Positions 4,839-6,560 of a DNA stretch of 6,560 nucleotides are shown piece after piece. How positions within the stretch are numbered: the first letter of the stretch is position 1; each line of letters begins with the position of its first letter. The stretch is from Chloroflexota bacterium (GTDB lineage Bacteria; Chloroflexota; Dehalococcoidia; Tepidiformales; Tepidiformaceae). The translations under genes were made by a program, and so were the position numbers. The stretch lies in contig JANXYE010000504.1 of NCBI GenBank assembly GCA_025350285.1, positions 1-6,560 of the forward strand, written 5' to 3'. The notes beneath the pieces are model-generated. The model ran no database searches. It was not told the DNA's origin and worked only from the letters and a program-made list of their open reading frames with translations.

Positions 4839-5658
4839 CGGCGAGGATCCGTTCGGTCGCATCCAGCAACGCCAACCATTCTGGGATCGTCACCGTCTCC
4901 GCCCGGCGCATCCCATCGATCCCGGCGCCACTGAGAGCCGCCTCGGCGCCGCCCGGCGGCAGCCACACGCCCCGCGCGAGCGAGTTGTGGATCTGCTTGC
5001 GCGGGTTGCGGAAGGTCTTGCGCACGAGTTCGAAGAAGGCGGCATTGCGCGCGGGCGGCACGAGCGGCTCGTCCCGCAGCCGCAGCCAGACGACGCTCGA
5101 AACAACGCTGGGCGGCGGGTCGAAGGCTTCCGGTGGCACATCGAACAAGACCTCCGCCTCGGCGTACACCTGAACCGAAACGGCCAGCAGCGAAAGGCTG
5201 CCCGGCGGCGCGGCAAGCTCGCGCGCCACCTCCTTTTGCACCATGACGACCATCTCCCGGGGCAGCGGCTCGCTCTCGAGCAGATGGCGGATAATCGGGT
5301 TCGCCGCGAAGTAGGGCAGGTTTCCCGCCACCACAAACGGGGTCCCCGGCGGAAGGATGGCGCCGAGGTCAACGTCCCGGGCGTCACCCGCAACGACGCG
5401 CAGCCGGCCTTCGCCCGGGAAGCGCTTCCCAAGGATGCGGATCATCCGTTCCTCGATCTCGATCGCCACCACCCGGTGTCCGGCGGCAAGCAGCTCCGCC
5501 GTCAGCGCTCCCGTACCCGGGCCGATCTCCACCACCACACCGCGTTCAGGGACATGCACGGCGGAGGCGATGTCGCGCAGGACGCCGCCATCCTGGAGGA
5601 AGTGTTGCCCGAGCGCCTTGCGAGCGAACGGGGCGTTCGAAACCGGGCGTCGGGGCAC
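4831..5658 (-). CDS. rsmA: 16S rRNA (adenine(1518)-N(6)/adenine(1519)-N(6))-dimethyltransferase RsmA (KsgA)
   Basis: SAM-dependent enzyme that dimethylates two adjacent adenines in the loop of 16S rRNA helix 45 late in 30S assembly; loss gives kasugamycin resistance in known bacteria. The 275 residues match the family length. Visible signatures are KALGQHFL (14-21), the SAM-binding motif EIGPGTG (44-50), the acidic IEIE at 66-69, GDARD (91-95), the catalytic NLPY (113-116), VQKEVARELAA (140-150), FDPPPSVVSSVV (179-190), and FRNPRKQIHNSL (216-227) in the C-terminal helical domain. The GTG at 5658 is the only sensible start between the upstream stop and the conserved N-terminus. Its ribosome site is weak (CGGAC), and the gap to the upstream gene is 26 nt. 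The stop overlaps the ispE start. The rsmA-ispE pairing is common in bacteria. Confidence 0.95.
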   Translation of the reverse strand: MPRRPVSNAPFARKALGQHFLQDGGVLRDIASAVHVPERGVVVEIGPGTGALTAELLAAGHRVVAIEIEERMIRILGKRFPGEGRLRVVAGDARDVDLGAILPPGTPFVVAGNLPYFAANPIIRHLLESEPLPREMVVMVQKEVARELAAPPGSLSLLAVSVQVYAEAEVLFDVPPEAFDPPPSVVSSVVWLRLRDEPLVPPARNAAFFELVRKTFRNPRKQIHNSLARGVWLPPGGAEAALSGAGIDGMRRAETVTIPEWLALLDATERILADV

Positions 5659-5684
5659 CGTCCGATGGTAGCAGTGGGCCGGGC

Positions 5685-6560
5685 TCAGTCGAGGATGAAG
5701 ATCTCGATGATGGGGCTTCCCCAACCTGATTGGGTTGTCCCGTCCGGATAGCCAAGATCGACGAACGCGCCGCGCACGCCGCCTCCCGTATCGAGTGCGG
5801 TGCAGTAGCCGTAGCCGGGAATATACATACGCGTGTACAACGGGATGACGCTCGGATCGACCGCGCAGACGCCGGGGCCGACGCGATCTCCCGTCTTGGT
5901 CGTGCCGTAGTGCGGGCTGTCGGCCGCCCACGCGCCCTCGGCGGCTGTGTACCACGTCGTCTGGACCGTCAGTTTGCGCGCATACACGCCGGTAAAGCCC
6001 GCGGCGCCTGCACCGGTGTCAACCGTCAGAACGGGCTTCGAAGCCGGTCCGCTGGCCTTCGTTCCGACGACCCGCCGCGTTGGGACGGCCGCCACCTTGA
6101 CCTCGCGGCCGGCCTCCGTGCGCGCCGTCTCCACGCCGTTCTTATAAGTCACCGCCCAGCGGACGGCGAGCGTACCGGGCGTCCCTTCGTAGAGGGTCAC
6201 CTTGCCGGGGGCCACGCTTGGGTCCCCCTGGTCCACGATTCCCGGCGCTATCGGCAGATCTTCCGCCACCTCTTCGACACGCGTCCGCGCGATGGTGACC
6301 TGCGTGCCGTTCGCGAGCACCGTCTCAAGGGGAGGAGTGACGACGTCCTCGGGGCCGAGTTCGATGCCCATGATCCGGACCACGTCGCTCACGGTGCGTT
6401 GGAGGGTGTAGAGCGTTTGATCCCTGCCATCAAGACGCAGCGCCACGGTCCGGCCCTTGTCCAAACGGATCGTCGTGCCCGCCGTCACGGACGCCGTGAG
6501 GCCGGGATGGACAAGGTCTCCTTCGCGCACGGTCATCCCGAGTTCGAGAAGCACATCCTG
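5685..6560 (-). CDS. secreted DUF348/G5/3D-domain cell-wall protein (YabE-like), 5' end missing
   Basis: The C-terminal 291 residues are present; the start and any signal peptide lie beyond 6560, and the frame is open to the edge (Q-D-V-L-L-E-L-G). Residues 1-33 look like the end of one ubiquitin-like DUF348 repeat. About 37-93 form a full repeat (ALRLDGRDQTLYTLQRTVSD, then GIELGPEDVVTPPL). About 94-168 fit a G5 domain, ending VPTRRVVGTKA. A short linker leads to a 3D domain (about 195-291) with its three aspartates in AVDP (D235), TALDTGG (D257) and FVDLG (D268). The family, like YabE and the stationary-phase Rpf-like proteins, is thought to act outside the cell on peptidoglycan; the 3D fold resembles the double-psi barrel of the lytic transglycosylase MltA. 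Two cysteines (C232, C253) near the active aspartates might form a disulfide. Its place upstream of rsmA matches the yabE-ksgA neighbourhood of Firmicutes. Confidence 0.88.
   Translation of the reverse strand, partial: QDVLLELGMTVREGDLVHPGLTASVTAGTTIRLDKGRTVALRLDGRDQTLYTLQRTVSDVVRIMGIELGPEDVVTPPLETVLANGTQVTIARTRVEEVAEDLPIAPGIVDQGDPSVAPGKVTLYEGTPGTLAVRWAVTYKNGVETARTEAGREVKVAAVPTRRVVGTKASGPASKPVLTVDTGAGAAGFTGVYARKLTVQTTWYTAAEGAWAADSPHYGTTKTGDRVGPGVCAVDPSVIPLYTRMYIPGYGYCTALDTGGGVRGAFVDLGYPDGTTQSGWGSPIIEIFILD

Noticed and set aside
4192..5751. Plus-strand open frame of 519 codons opposite ispE and rsmA
   Set aside because: It is antisense to two clearly identified genes, and its translation is rich in Arg, Pro, Ala and Ser with no recognisable motif. 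This is the usual result of high GC at third positions on the other strand.
1..6560. Defence, phage, secondary-metabolite or other novel multi-gene system
   Set aside because: The identifiable genes are housekeeping or common metabolic families in a compact operon. Nothing indicates integrase, toxin-antitoxin, nuclease/helicase or biosynthetic cluster genes.

Overview
The window is a GC-rich stretch of bacterial chromosome in which every credible gene lies on the minus strand, so transcription runs from position 6560 towards position 1. The first genes in that direction encode a secreted DUF348/G5/3D cell-wall protein (5' end outside the window), the 16S rRNA dimethyltransferase RsmA/KsgA, and IspE of the MEP isoprenoid pathway. 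This order resembles the yabE-(rnmV)-ksgA-...-ispE neighbourhood of Firmicutes and related arrangements in Chloroflexota. With the high GC content and the style of the downstream genes, a Chloroflexota bacterium, perhaps Dehalococcoidia-related, is my best guess. This is inference from gene content and remembered family patterns; no search was run.

Layout from right to left: 6560-5685 DUF348/G5/3D protein (partial); 5658-4831 rsmA; 4838-3966 ispE, overlapping rsmA by 8 nt; 3978-3568 a small four-helix membrane protein of unknown function that probably starts inside the end of ispE; 3529-2816 a PHP-domain metal-dependent hydrolase; 2823-1534 a divergent CaCA-type cation antiporter, overlapping the PHP gene by 8 nt. 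The tight spacing and overlaps suggest a single polycistronic unit. It probably ends at a hairpin (1528-1555) that contains the antiporter stop codon.

Below it, 1260-1533 has no convincing gene but is unusually structured. It holds a diverged second copy of the last ~90 nt of the antiporter gene and a cluster of GCCAAG-type motifs that forms a 25-nt inverted repeat. Then comes an acyl-CoA dehydrogenase (1259-90) with a good Shine-Dalgarno/GTG start. At the left edge lie the first 13 codons of another probable gene (39-1).

Functionally the window is mostly housekeeping: cell-wall remodelling, ribosome maturation, isoprenoid precursor synthesis, cation homeostasis and acyl-CoA oxidation. I see no phage genes, transposase, CRISPR array, tRNA, rRNA or defence system, and no case for a new multi-gene system. 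The most unusual material is the duplicated antiporter 3' end with the associated inverted repeats at 1367-1640.
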